A stretch of 64,000 nucleotides of DNA from NCBI GenBank assembly GCA_022796475.1, contig JAAWIS010000004.1, positions 1 through 64,000 of the forward strand, given 5' to 3'. The stretch comes from Lachnospiraceae bacterium. Its GTDB lineage: Bacteria; Bacillota; Clostridia; Lachnospirales; Lachnospiraceae. The notes under the pieces were generated by a model. That model was not told the DNA's origin. It was given only the letters and a program-made list of their open reading frames with translations, and did not search any database. Shown piece by piece: positions 11,864-21,200 of this stretch; positions within the stretch are counted from its first letter, which is position 1; each line of letters starts with the position of its first letter. A program made the translations under genes and the position numbers.

Positions 11864-12053
11864 GACATTTACTCCTTTTCATTCTTTATCACGATTTCTG
11901 TCATCGTATATTTGTGCCCCTGCATTCTTAATCCAAAATTTCAAGTTCTGCGTATAAGCGAATTTGAATCTCTATAAAAGAAGGGAGCAAACCGACTTAG
12001 GCGGAAAGGGAAGTTCTCTTTGTCGCCTTGCTGGCTGTAAGCATTTGCTTATT

Positions 12054-12250
12054 TAAGCTCGAAAGGACCTCGCTAAGTGTTCCTGGTATGTTCGCTCATC
12101 TAAGCTCTATTGATACTCTCCACTCCGTTTCGAGTATCCGCTTTCACACTAAGCTCGGAAAAACCTCGCTAAGTGTTCAATGCGTCGCTAAGATTCCCGA
12201 ACGGCTTTCACACTAAGCTCGAAAGGACCTCGCTAAGTGTTCAATGCCTA
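12054..12250 (-). repeat. Intergenic palindromic repeat cluster between rplW and rplB (copies about 12054-12079, 12140-12183, 12201-12250)
   Basis: (c)taagctcgaaaggacctcgctaagtg-type units repeat three times; the 50-nt unit 12201-12250 matches 6668-6717 at 45 of 50 positions by hand alignment. Confidence 0.85.
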
Positions 12251-12547
12251 CAGTCCTTCAAATAGTTCGATTTCTTTGCTGTCTTCGGTCAGCTTTACAA
12301 TCGCTTTTTTGGTCTTTGCGGTTAATCCGAAGGTCATGCCTCTTCTTTTAACCTTTCCATTTATATTCATCGTGTTCACAGATGCAACTTTGGTGCCTGG
12401 GAACATTTTTTCAACAGCCTCTTTAATCATGCTCTTATTGGCTTCGGTGTGTACCAGAAAGGTATACTTTTTATCTGCCATAGCATTCATGCTTTTTTCT
12501 GTAATCACAGGCTTTAAGATTACGTCGTAGTACTTAATATCTGCCAT
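12248..12547 (-). CDS. rplW: 50S ribosomal protein L23
   Basis: [28 protein letters not shown]. Confidence 0.97.
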   Translation of the reverse strand: MADIKYYDVILKPVITEKSMNAMADKKYTFLVHTEANKSMIKEAVEKMFPGTKVASVNTMNINGKVKRRGMTFGLTAKTKKAIVKLTEDSKEIELFEGL

Positions 12548-13167
12548 TATGCGTACACCTCCTCGATGTTTGCAACTGCTGCCTTTGTAGCAACGACTGT
12601 ATTATATTTCAAGATATCATATACATTAATGTTTCCAACGAAAGCAGTTTTTACTTCTGCAAGGTTCCTTGCGGATAATACTGTATTCTGATCATTGTCA
12701 GCTAATACCACTAAAGCCTTGGATACCTTTAAATTATCCATAACAGCTTTAAAATGTTTGGTCTTAATCTCGTCAAATTTCAGTTCATCCACAACAATAA
12801 ATTTATTTTCCTGTACACGGCTGGTAAGCGCGGACTTTAAGGCAGCCCTCTTTTCTTTCTTATTCAGCTTAATGGTATAATCTCTTGGAGTGGGAGCGAA
12901 TACAACACCACCGCCTGTCCACTGGGGAGCTCTGGTAGAACCCTGCCTTGCATGGCCGGTTCCTTTCTGACGCCAGGGCTTTCTGCCACCGCCAGATACT
13001 TCAGCCCGGGTTTTTGCTTTCTGTGTTCCCTGACGACTATTTGCAAGCTGGGCAACAACTGCCATGTGTACTAAGTGCTCGTTTACTTCTACACCAAATA
13101 CAGCATCGTTCAGTTCTAATGTGCCAACTTCTTTGCCTTCCATATTAAAAACAGCTACATTTGCCAT
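12547..13167 (-). CDS. rplD: 50S ribosomal protein L4
   Basis: [20 protein letters not shown]...[25 protein letters not shown]. Confidence 0.98.
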   Translation of the reverse strand: MANVAVFNMEGKEVGTLELNDAVFGVEVNEHLVHMAVVAQLANSRQGTQKAKTRAEVSGGGRKPWRQKGTGHARQGSTRAPQWTGGGVVFAPTPRDYTIKLNKKEKRAALKSALTSRVQENKFIVVDELKFDEIKTKHFKAVMDNLKVSKALVVLADNDQNTVLSARNLAEVKTAFVGNINVYDILKYNTVVATKAAVANIEEVYA

Positions 13168-13196
13168 ATGTGTGATCCTCCTTTCCGATTAAAAGC

Positions 13197-13832
13197 TTAC
13201 TTCGAAACTTTTACGGTTTCTTTAATGGTTACTAATGCTTTCTTAGGCCCTGGCACAGCACCCTTAACCAGAATCAGATTTTTTTCGGTATCTACCTGTA
13301 CAACTTCAAGATTCTGAACGGTAATCTGTACATTTCCCATGTGTCCCGGCATTCCCTTGCCCTTAAATACGCGGCCTGGGGTAGTGGCGGAACCGTTGGA
13401 ACCCTGATGGCGATGGAACTTGGAACCGTGAGCCATAGGTCCTCTGGACTGGCCAAGCCTCTTAATTGCACCCTGGAAACCTTTACCTTTGGAAATTGCG
13501 GTTGCATCAATCTTATCACCTGCTGCAAAGATATCCGCTTTGATTTCATCCTTTACAGAATAATCTTCTGCATTATCAAACCGGAACTCTCTTACATAGC
13601 GCTTGTAAGAAACGCCAGCCTTGTCAAAATGGCCTTTTACTGGCTTGCTTACTAATTTTTCTCTCTTATCTACAAAACCAACCTGTACAGCCTTGTAGCC
13701 ATCATTCTCAACCGTCTTAACCTGGGTAACCACACAGGGGCCAGCCTGGAGAACGGTTACGGGAGTCAACACTCCTGCTTCGTTGAAGATCTGAGTCATT
13801 CCGACTTTGGTCGCTAAAATCGCTTTCTTCAT
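13197..13832 (-). CDS. rplC: 50S ribosomal protein L3
   Basis: [33 protein letters not shown]; start at the ATG at 13832 behind AGGAGG (upstream MKTGGKK is an SD artefact). Confidence 0.97.
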   Translation of the reverse strand: MKKAILATKVGMTQIFNEAGVLTPVTVLQAGPCVVTQVKTVENDGYKAVQVGFVDKREKLVSKPVKGHFDKAGVSYKRYVREFRFDNAEDYSVKDEIKADIFAAGDKIDATAISKGKGFQGAIKRLGQSRGPMAHGSKFHRHQGSNGSATTPGRVFKGKGMPGHMGNVQITVQNLEVVQVDTEKNLILVKGAVPGPKKALVTIKETVKVSK

Positions 13833-14074
13833 CTTTTTACCTCCTGTTTTCATGATACAAAAGCCTGTCAGTAAACTTTTGTATGCTTCGGCATCTACAG
13901 CGGAACGCTTCTTAAATCTAATACCTAGTCCGCGTTCATCCTAGAGCAGTCTGAATATAGGTGGAACACTATAAACCGCCGCAGCGGTATGTTGATTCCT
14001 TTTAGGAAGCAGTGTTGCTTTTATATTGAAACTATTCAGGATTAACTAACTTGCCACTGCTGATGATCCGGCCA

Positions 14075-14395
14075 TCAGCCTTTGTTTTTCATCTTGATAT
14101 CGATATAAACACCTGCAGGCATTTCCAGCTTAGATAATGCGTCTACCGTCTTCTGGCTTGGGGTGATGATATCGATCAGCCTTTTATGAGTCCTCTGCTC
14201 GAACTGCTCTCTGGAATCTTTGTACTTATGAACAGCACGTAAGATGGTTACTACTTCCTTCTTCGTAGGCAGCGGCACCGGCCCGCTCACCTGGGATCCC
14301 GTTTTCTTTACAGTTTCGATGATTTTTCCGGCAGACTGATCCACTAACTGATGATCATACGCCTTTAATGTGATTCTCATAACTTGACTTGCCAT
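14075..14395 (-). CDS. rpsJ: 30S ribosomal protein S10
   Basis: [45 protein letters not shown]. Confidence 0.98.
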   Translation of the reverse strand: MASQVMRITLKAYDHQLVDQSAGKIIETVKKTGSQVSGPVPLPTKKEVVTILRAVHKYKDSREQFEQRTHKRLIDIITPSQKTVDALSKLEMPAGVYIDIKMKNKG

Positions 14396-14432
14396 AAAAA
14401 AAGTCGCCTCCTTTTCGCACTTTTACGAAGTA

Positions 14433-14534
14433 CGACAAGCGGTGACTGTACACGTTCCCGTGTGTGTCATAGACCCACACGTTGTTTCTGTCCTTTACCA
14501 GGTCCAGATGTTAAATTGGTACAGTGACTTGTCG
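14433..14534 (-). promoter_or_regulatory. Structured 5' leader of the S10 operon
   Basis: Two long-range 7-bp helices (14433-14439/14528-14534 and 14445-14451/14519-14525) enclose a 10-bp hairpin with one mismatch (14459-14468/14472-14481). Confidence 0.65.
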
Positions 14535-14626
14535 CCAGTTTTCTAACTTGACATTCGCTCCACGGAAAACCTGTTTTTTAAAACAGCAACCTCACGCTTC
14601 ACCGCTATCATGCCACAGCATTAATT

Positions 14627-14655
14627 AAGATAGCACATATTTCCTTATATTGCAA
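14627..14655 (-). promoter_or_regulatory. Sigma-A-type promoter for the S10 operon
   Basis: Minus strand TTGCAA - 17 nt - TATCTT with TG upstream of the -10. Confidence 0.6.
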
Positions 14656-14686
14656 GCCCTTTTTTTTAAATCCGAAAAATAAACTA

Positions 14687-14716
14687 AGAGCGTGTTCCAA
14701 TTTTCAAACACGCTCT
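14687..14716 (-). terminator. Intrinsic terminator downstream of the hybrid kinase gene
   Basis: agagcgtgtt/aacacgctct 10-bp stem followed on the minus strand by a T-rich stretch (TTAGTTTATTTTT). Confidence 0.7.
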
Positions 14717-14832
14717 AAAATCAACTATAAAAATGCAGAACTAATAACACTCATCTTAACAAGCTGTTACCAATTCTGCATTTTTCATCATACACTCAGT
14801 GAACAAAGAAGTTCTCAAAGAACATGCTGCAT

Positions 14833-17556
14833 CTATGCATTTGTATCTGGCTTCGATGCTTCTGATAAATAGATACTGTCCTCATACTTTCTCATAAACA
14901 GCAGGCCAAAGGAACCGGGTCCGCAGTTGCTGGCAATAGCAGAAGAAGCTCTCTGCACATAAACCCGTTCAAATGGACAATACTGTTGTACCAGATCCTG
15001 GATATACCGAAGGCTTTCACTGTCCATTCCCGCATATGTAATAAACAGGATTCTCTGATCTATGTTTTTTGCATTTGCAAACACTTTTCGGACATAGCGT
15101 TTTGCAACACGGGAAAAACTGCCCATTTCCATACCGCCAACCATAATTTTGCTGTTTCGAAGTACAATGACCGGATGAAGCAGCAGTGCGTCACACAAAA
15201 CTTGTATCCGTTTGGATATTTTCCCGGCCCGGCACATCATGTGAGTATTGTCAATAATAAAAGCTGATGAAATGTAGCGCCTTAGCTTTTTTACAGTTCT
15301 TATAATTTCTGCCTTTGTGGCATGATTTTCTGCCTTATAAGCAGCATACAGCACCGCCAGTCCCATACTGCTGGAAAGGTGGCCGGAATCCAGAACGGTT
15401 ACATTTTCAAAAGATTTTGCCGCTTCCAAAGCATTATAATATCCCTGGCTGACATGTTTGGCCATGGTAATATGGATTACATTCTGGGCTTCGGTTAGCC
15501 TCTCCGCAAAAAAACGTTCATAGTCCTCTACACTGGGTGCCTGAGAGAAGCCATTTTTCCCTTCTGCAATATATGACAGCAATTCATCTGCCTTCAATTC
15601 CTGTTCATCCAAAAACCTTCCGTTATCTGTACAGACATAATATGGGCAAACAGTAAGATGCAACTCTTTCTTTAGAGCCTCCGGCAGATCGCATACGCTG
15701 TCTGTGGTTACCGCAAGAAATACCCGCTTCGTCTTTTCAAAGATCAAAACATCCTTTCCAATCTCTGACTGACTTGAGAGTTCACTTATCTTTACCAGTT
15801 CCTTTGGCAGGATACTCAATACAGCAGCCTCCAGCAAAGCCCCGCTCACCGGTTTTGCCAGGTAACCGCTGAAGCCTTCTTTCCGGTAAAGCAGTTGGTT
15901 ATCGCTGCCAGCATTTGCTGTCAAAGCCAGCACAGGCACATCCTGGCATAATCCGCCTGGTTGTGTGCGCAATGCATGAAGACACTGAATTCCATCCATC
16001 TCCGGCATTAGATGATCCATTAAAATAGCATCGTAATGCTGAATCTGTGTCAGCCTCAAACAATCCACTGCACTTAATGCGGTATCCAGATGAATCTTGG
16101 TGGAGGCCAGAAGCTTCCGCACTACCATCAAATTCATTTCATTATCATCAACCACAAGAATATGCGCATCCGGCGCCTCAAAGCTTTGCCTGTAACGATC
16201 TCCGTCACGGGATCTCACACGGGAATCCAGGGTAAAGGTTCCCAGCTCTTTATCATCTACAATATCCTGCTCTAACATAACGAGAAATGTAGATCCCTTG
16301 GTATACACGCTGTTAACGCTGATTTCTCCGCCCATCAGCTCCACTAACTGATGAACGATGCTTAACCCAAGTCCTGTGCCTTCAATATGGCGGTTCTTTT
16401 CCTCATTTACCCTTTTAAATGCGTTAAATATATAGGGAATATTTTCCTTCTTCACCCCCTGTCCTGTATCTTCTACAGAATACCACACCCGCACCCGGTT
16501 AAGCCTTACACGTTCACACCAAATAGAAAGCTTAACGGATCCTTTGCTGGTATATTTAACAGCATTATTCAGCAAATTGATAAGAATCTGCTTGATACGT
16601 ATCTCATCACCGCAAAGCATGCTTGGAATGGAGGAATCCACATGCAGCTGAAATTCCAGCCCCTTTTCTCTGGCTCTAATCCAAATCATATTAACGATTT
16701 CTGAAAAGAGGGCGCCTGTTTCATAGGAAACATTTACAATCTCCATTTTTCCGGATTTAATTTTAGATAAATCCAGGATATCATTAATAAGCGTAAGCAG
16801 CATTTTGCTGGCACTCTGGATATTTCTTGCATTTTCAGCAACATCTTCTGAAATATTTCCTCGAAGAATAATTTCATTCAGCCCGATAATGGTATTGATC
16901 GGCGTGCGGATTTCATGACTCATGCTGGAAAAAAAGTTATTTTCTGCTTTGTTTAATTCCTCAATCTCCTTTTTTTGCTGCCTGGAAATCTCGTTTTCTT
17001 CTTCATAAAGCCCAGTTACAAACAAAATCAGTATACTGGTCATCATTCCTACCAAAATAACGGAAACAGCAGAACAGAAAAAGGAATAGCCCAATGTATT
17101 TTGGGCAACAATTTCCGGAAAATGATAAGCCGTGTAATAACACAGTGACGTTTCCACCGCGCAGAACACAAAAAAGATCGCCTTGCGTCTTCCCCGAAGG
17201 GTAATGCTGATATAAATAAAGCAAAGCACAAACCATTCAGATACCCCGCTGAAAAATCCGCCTGCTGTAAAAAAACTAACAGGAAAAAGGAGAAGAAGAA
17301 GCAGAGCAATCGCAGTAGCGCCTGCCTGGATGCATTCCTTTCGAATACTGATCCTTACAATCACCGCAATACAAATAAGACTGGCTGCCAAAAGCAGCAA
17401 ATTAGGGAGATTCCTTCCCATAAGCATAATAATTATCAGGGCAACCATGCAAATGCCTGTAATCACACGGAACATACGTTCCTGAAGACTGACTTTATGA
17501 TCAAAGATTATTTCACACCACTTTTTAAACACACCAGTACTTCCTCCTGTTTTCAT
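14833..17556 (-). CDS. Membrane hybrid histidine kinase: TM region, HisKA, HATPase_c, REC, and C-terminal DegV/FakB-like fatty-acid-binding domain
   Basis: H-box SSMSHEIRTPINTIIGLNE; N-box NLLNNAVKYT; G-box GTGLGLSIV; REC ILMDHLMPEMDG; then DegV hallmarks TTDSVCDLP, SQAPS, VLDSGHLSSSMGLA, CGPGSFGLLFM. Alternative GTG start near 17532 follows AGGAGG. Confidence 0.88.
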   Translation of the reverse strand: MKTGGSTGVFKKWCEIIFDHKVSLQERMFRVITGICMVALIIIMLMGRNLPNLLLLAASLICIAVIVRISIRKECIQAGATAIALLLLLLFPVSFFTAGGFFSGVSEWFVLCFIYISITLRGRRKAIFFVFCAVETSLCYYTAYHFPEIVAQNTLGYSFFCSAVSVILVGMMTSILILFVTGLYEEENEISRQQKKEIEELNKAENNFFSSMSHEIRTPINTIIGLNEIILRGNISEDVAENARNIQSASKMLLTLINDILDLSKIKSGKMEIVNVSYETGALFSEIVNMIWIRAREKGLEFQLHVDSSIPSMLCGDEIRIKQILINLLNNAVKYTSKGSVKLSIWCERVRLNRVRVWYSVEDTGQGVKKENIPYIFNAFKRVNEEKNRHIEGTGLGLSIVHQLVELMGGEISVNSVYTKGSTFLVMLEQDIVDDKELGTFTLDSRVRSRDGDRYRQSFEAPDAHILVVDDNEMNLMVVRKLLASTKIHLDTALSAVDCLRLTQIQHYDAILMDHLMPEMDGIQCLHALRTQPGGLCQDVPVLALTANAGSDNQLLYRKEGFSGYLAKPVSGALLEAAVLSILPKELVKISELSSQSEIGKDVLIFEKTKRVFLAVTTDSVCDLPEALKKELHLTVCPYYVCTDNGRFLDEQELKADELLSYIAEGKNGFSQAPSVEDYERFFAERLTEAQNVIHITMAKHVSQGYYNALEAAKSFENVTVLDSGHLSSSMGLAVLYAAYKAENHATKAEIIRTVKKLRRYISSAFIIDNTHMMCRAGKISKRIQVLCDALLLHPVIVLRNSKIMVGGMEMGSFSRVAKRYVRKVFANAKNIDQRILFITYAGMDSESLRYIQDLVQQYCPFERVYVQRASSAIASNCGPGSFGLLFMRKYEDSIYLSEASKPDTNA

Positions 17557-20487
17557 TTATAATCCGGCAAGGGTGTTGCAAGTTTCATCATACAAGCGAA
17601 GCAGTGTGGGATGGCTGTGCCGGACATATCCTATATTTCTTTCTTTTGAGGCCAGCTCCAGCAGCTTTGCCTGTTCTGCCAGCCGTTCTGCACCAATGGT
17701 CAATGATGTGCTTTTTAATGCATGAACCTTGACCGCATAATCCCCCCAGTTTTCGGTGTCAAACAGGGAAATAATTTCCGCCTTCTTTTCCACAGCCTGG
17801 GAGCAGAACATCCGCAGCATTTCCAAATAAAATTCTTCCTCCCCACAGCAGTAGTCCAGGCCCAACTGTACATTGATTCCTATTTGTGTCAGCTCGTCAT
17901 AAGGCAGAAGAGATTCATTTTCAATCGCATAATCTTCCTGACTGCCATCCTCAGAAAAAGAGTCATACTCTCTGTCATCCTCCTCTGAAAATTCCTCAAA
18001 AGCCTCCTCCATGGGTTCGTCTTTGTATTCTGATAACATTTCATCAGATACTTCATCCTTAGAATCAACCTTATCCTCAAAATCAATCCGACCCTCAGAA
18101 TCAATCTTATCTTCTGGCAAGAGTTTATCAGGCTCCTTAATACCTGACAAAATTTGAGCCGGATCCTTATCCTCCGGATAAAAATCTTCCTTAAACAAGA
18201 AATCATCAGAAGCCTCTTCTTGGTATTTCCTGTCTGGTACAAGGTTTTCAGGTGTTTTTTCCTGACGGCTTTTTCCCGAAGATTTTTTCTTTGAAACAGC
18301 CTCTTCCATTAGAGGAATATCTGCTGATCCCGCATTTTTCTTTCGTTTCTTCTTTTTCTTTTTGCCGCCGGGACTGGCAGCAGATGCAATCGTTTCTTTC
18401 GTAAATCCCTCAAACATTATAGGCGCTTCATCGTACTGAATCTGATGCAGCGGCAGTACTTTTCGCAGTACGCGCTCCAGAACTGCACGCTCAATCGGTT
18501 TTGGTATAAATTCAGTAAATCCTTCATTTCGGAACATTTCTCTTGCACCGCTGATAGTATTTGCTGTCAATGCAATAATTGGCAGTTCCTTAAAAGCTCC
18601 ATCGTTGATTTTGCGGATCTGTTTCAACGTTTCCACACCGTCAAAGCCTGGCATCATATGATCCAGGAAAATAATATCATATGGCGTAGCCGCACACCGA
18701 TCCACAGCCTCTTTTCCGCTGAGACAGGTATCCACCTGGATCCCATAGCTGCCCAGTACCCCTTTGGCAACTACAAGATTCATCTCTTCATCATCAACAG
18801 CCAGAACCCGGACGCCCTCACAGGAAAACGGCTTACGGCCTGCAGCCTGTGCCTCGTCAAATCCGTTTGCCTCTACTTGGCCGTTTAACAGATTTACCAC
18901 GGCAAGAGCAAAGAATGGCTTATGAATCACCATAAGTCTGCTGTTCCGGTTAAGCATAAATTCCCGCTCAGCAATCACAACAACCTGAAGCTTTTCAGCA
19001 AGGTTCTCATAATAAGAAATGTTCTCCTGGTATTCAGCCTGTGTAATAAATACATGGGTAAACGCGTGGTTAGCCAAAAGTTTTTGCAGGCCTTCAAAAT
19101 TATGTGCCTGATATCCCTCAACATGAAGCCCCTTCATCATGTGCAGAATCATATTGTCATAATAGATTCGCACATCATCGCTGACATATTTATCCGGGCG
19201 GAAATAACATGCAATACACAGCTTATCTGGCCGTGAAATTATCATAGCCGGAGTTTCATCCGCCACTCCCTGGGGAATGGTGATTTGGGCATGAAGCCCC
19301 TCCTGCTCTTTGCTGTCAAAGTGGATGAACCCGCCCATAGCATGAAGCAGGCCCCGGGCAATGGGAAGTCCAAGACCAAGGCCGCCAGCAAAACGGCTGC
19401 TTCCGGAATCTGCCTGGTAAAAGTCATCACACATCTGTGTAAGCTGCGAACCAGTCATGCCAATACCGGTATCGTTGATATCAATGATCATATTGATACC
19501 GTAATTTTCTTTTCGATACTGAATGCAGACATTAATTCCGCCTTCTTCTGTAAACTTAATCGAATTTTCCAGAAGAATTTTAAGAATATGAGAAATTTTT
19601 TCTACATCGCCAATCAGAACAGAGGGCATTTTCGGATCTAAATCAAATACCATTTCCAATTGGTGTTTGCTGTTCTGCATAGCAGTCATGGTAATGATAT
19701 CATTCAGCAATGAATTGATTCGGTACGGTTCATTTTCTGCTGTCAGTGTTCCTTCTACGATTTCTGTATAATCAATCATGTTATTGATTTGATTAGACAG
19801 ACGTTTCCCTGCCATCTGTATGGAGTGAATATCTGTCCGGATTTCCCGTGAAATATTTTTTTCCAGGATAACCTCACTGATTCCAAGAACCATATTAATA
19901 GGAGTTCTGAGTTCATGTGATACATTGGACAGAAATTCCGCATTCTGTCTTCCTGTAATTTCCAATTGCGCAAGGGTTTTGTCATACCGTTTCCTTGCCC
20001 CCCGCCTTCTGTTAATACGAAATATTGCGATTGCCATAGAACCTGCAATCAGAGTAGCGCCCATTGCCAGGCGCACCACATCTTGTAAGCCTATGTTGTA
20101 AGTAATGGAATGCAGCACAAAAAAATGATATATCAATTCCAGTACATATAGAACGGCTGTCATATACAACAGCCGCTTTTTATCAAGCATAGAAAAAACA
20201 AGAATAATCATACCGGCTACAGAAGGAATATCAAAAAGAGTGGCCTTATGTACTCCAAAGAAGAAGAAACCAATCATCAGCAGCCCAGAGCATAAATTTT
20301 GATAAAATGTTTCCGAACCAGCCCTTCCGATATGAAGGCACCATACAAGGGTATTGCCGACTAAAATAATAGGAACCATCCACAGTTCCCATGACAGGGC
20401 TAACGTTATAAGAATCAGCATTACGCCAAACATAGTGACTATGCTGGCCAGAAGCAGATGTAAACTCGTCTGACCTTTTGCTCTCAT
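17557..20487 (-). CDS. Membrane hybrid histidine kinase: HisKA, HATPase_c, pseudo-REC, REC, charged linker, HPt
   Basis: H-box LSNVSHELRTPINMVLGISE; REC IIFLDHMMPGFDG; HPt motif VHALKSTSLTIGAERL near the C-terminus; Lys-rich then acidic linker. Confidence 0.88.
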   Translation of the reverse strand: MRAKGQTSLHLLLASIVTMFGVMLILITLALSWELWMVPIILVGNTLVWCLHIGRAGSETFYQNLCSGLLMIGFFFFGVHKATLFDIPSVAGMIILVFSMLDKKRLLYMTAVLYVLELIYHFFVLHSITYNIGLQDVVRLAMGATLIAGSMAIAIFRINRRRGARKRYDKTLAQLEITGRQNAEFLSNVSHELRTPINMVLGISEVILEKNISREIRTDIHSIQMAGKRLSNQINNMIDYTEIVEGTLTAENEPYRINSLLNDIITMTAMQNSKHQLEMVFDLDPKMPSVLIGDVEKISHILKILLENSIKFTEEGGINVCIQYRKENYGINMIIDINDTGIGMTGSQLTQMCDDFYQADSGSSRFAGGLGLGLPIARGLLHAMGGFIHFDSKEQEGLHAQITIPQGVADETPAMIISRPDKLCIACYFRPDKYVSDDVRIYYDNMILHMMKGLHVEGYQAHNFEGLQKLLANHAFTHVFITQAEYQENISYYENLAEKLQVVVIAEREFMLNRNSRLMVIHKPFFALAVVNLLNGQVEANGFDEAQAAGRKPFSCEGVRVLAVDDEEMNLVVAKGVLGSYGIQVDTCLSGKEAVDRCAATPYDIIFLDHMMPGFDGVETLKQIRKINDGAFKELPIIALTANTISGAREMFRNEGFTEFIPKPIERAVLERVLRKVLPLHQIQYDEAPIMFEGFTKETIASAASPGGKKKKKKRKKNAGSADIPLMEEAVSKKKSSGKSRQEKTPENLVPDRKYQEEASDDFLFKEDFYPEDKDPAQILSGIKEPDKLLPEDKIDSEGRIDFEDKVDSKDEVSDEMLSEYKDEPMEEAFEEFSEEDDREYDSFSEDGSQEDYAIENESLLPYDELTQIGINVQLGLDYCCGEEEFYLEMLRMFCSQAVEKKAEIISLFDTENWGDYAVKVHALKSTSLTIGAERLAEQAKLLELASKERNIGYVRHSHPTLLRLYDETCNTLAGL

Positions 20488-20489
20488 TG

Positions 20490-20852
20490 CTATTGCTCCT
20501 CCAATCCCATGGCAACTCTTTTGAGCAGTTCTTGTGGAAAAAATGGTTTTTTAAGATAATTAACTGCTCCTAAGCTGATAGCAGTCCGCACATCATCTTC
20601 ATATCCGGACGCCGTCAGAAAAATAACAGGAATATCCACATTGGCGTCCTTCATGCGTTTAAAGGTTTCAATTCCGTCCATAATGGGCATTGCTATATCA
20701 AGAAGGATCAAGTCAATTTTTTCATATTTAATCTTATTAAGAGCTTCTCTTCCGGATTCCGCAAGAAGTATATTGTAAAATTTCTCTAAAATCATCTGAG
20801 TTCTCTTCAAATTCATTGCATCATCATCCACTACTAAAATCCGTTTGCGCAT
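20490..20852 (-). CDS. Stand-alone receiver (REC-only) response regulator
   Basis: MRKRILVVDDDAMNLKRTQMILEKF...LILLDIAMPIMDG...VIFLTA...LKKPF; ATG 20852 after AAGGAGG. Confidence 0.9.
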   Translation of the reverse strand: MRKRILVVDDDAMNLKRTQMILEKFYNILLAESGREALNKIKYEKIDLILLDIAMPIMDGIETFKRMKDANVDIPVIFLTASGYEDDVRTAISLGAVNYLKKPFFPQELLKRVAMGLEEQ

Positions 20853-21149
20853 AACAGCAGCCTCCTTATATACTCTTAGGATTTCTCCAACCCTCTTAAG
20901 ATATATTCTAAAGCAGGATTGTAATAAAATCAAGTCAAATAATACCCAATATCCGGATCTTCCCCACGCCATGACAAATCTCTTCTATTGGTCACACAAA
21001 AGCTTCATTTTTCTTTCAGCAATTTTTCTGCAGCCTGGAAATTTTCCATTTTTTAATCCTTCCGCAGCTAAATTTTATCTGCCCGCACAATTTCCTATTT
21101 ATGGAAACGCAAAAATACAACACCCCTGCTGCCTTTCAAAACTAAAAAC

Positions 21150-21187
21150 GCTTGCCTGCCCCAGCGGAAAGCCGAAGCAAAGCAAGC
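21150..21187 (-). terminator. Probable terminator of the cell-wall-binding repeat gene
   Basis: gcttgc...gcaagc stem with minus-strand GTTTTTAG following. Confidence 0.5.
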
Positions 21188-21200
21188 ATTTCTTACATAT

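Noticed and set aside
12054-12250. CRISPR array
   Set aside because: Repeats are few, irregularly spaced and palindromic, with a related copy set in another spacer of the same operon; no cas genes.
13833-13853. N-terminal extension MKTGGKK of L3 (and MKTGGST of the kinase at 17556)
   Set aside because: Both encode ATGAAAACAGGAGG, i.e. the Shine-Dalgarno itself; for L3 the downstream ATG is the true start, and for the kinase the downstream GTG is likely.
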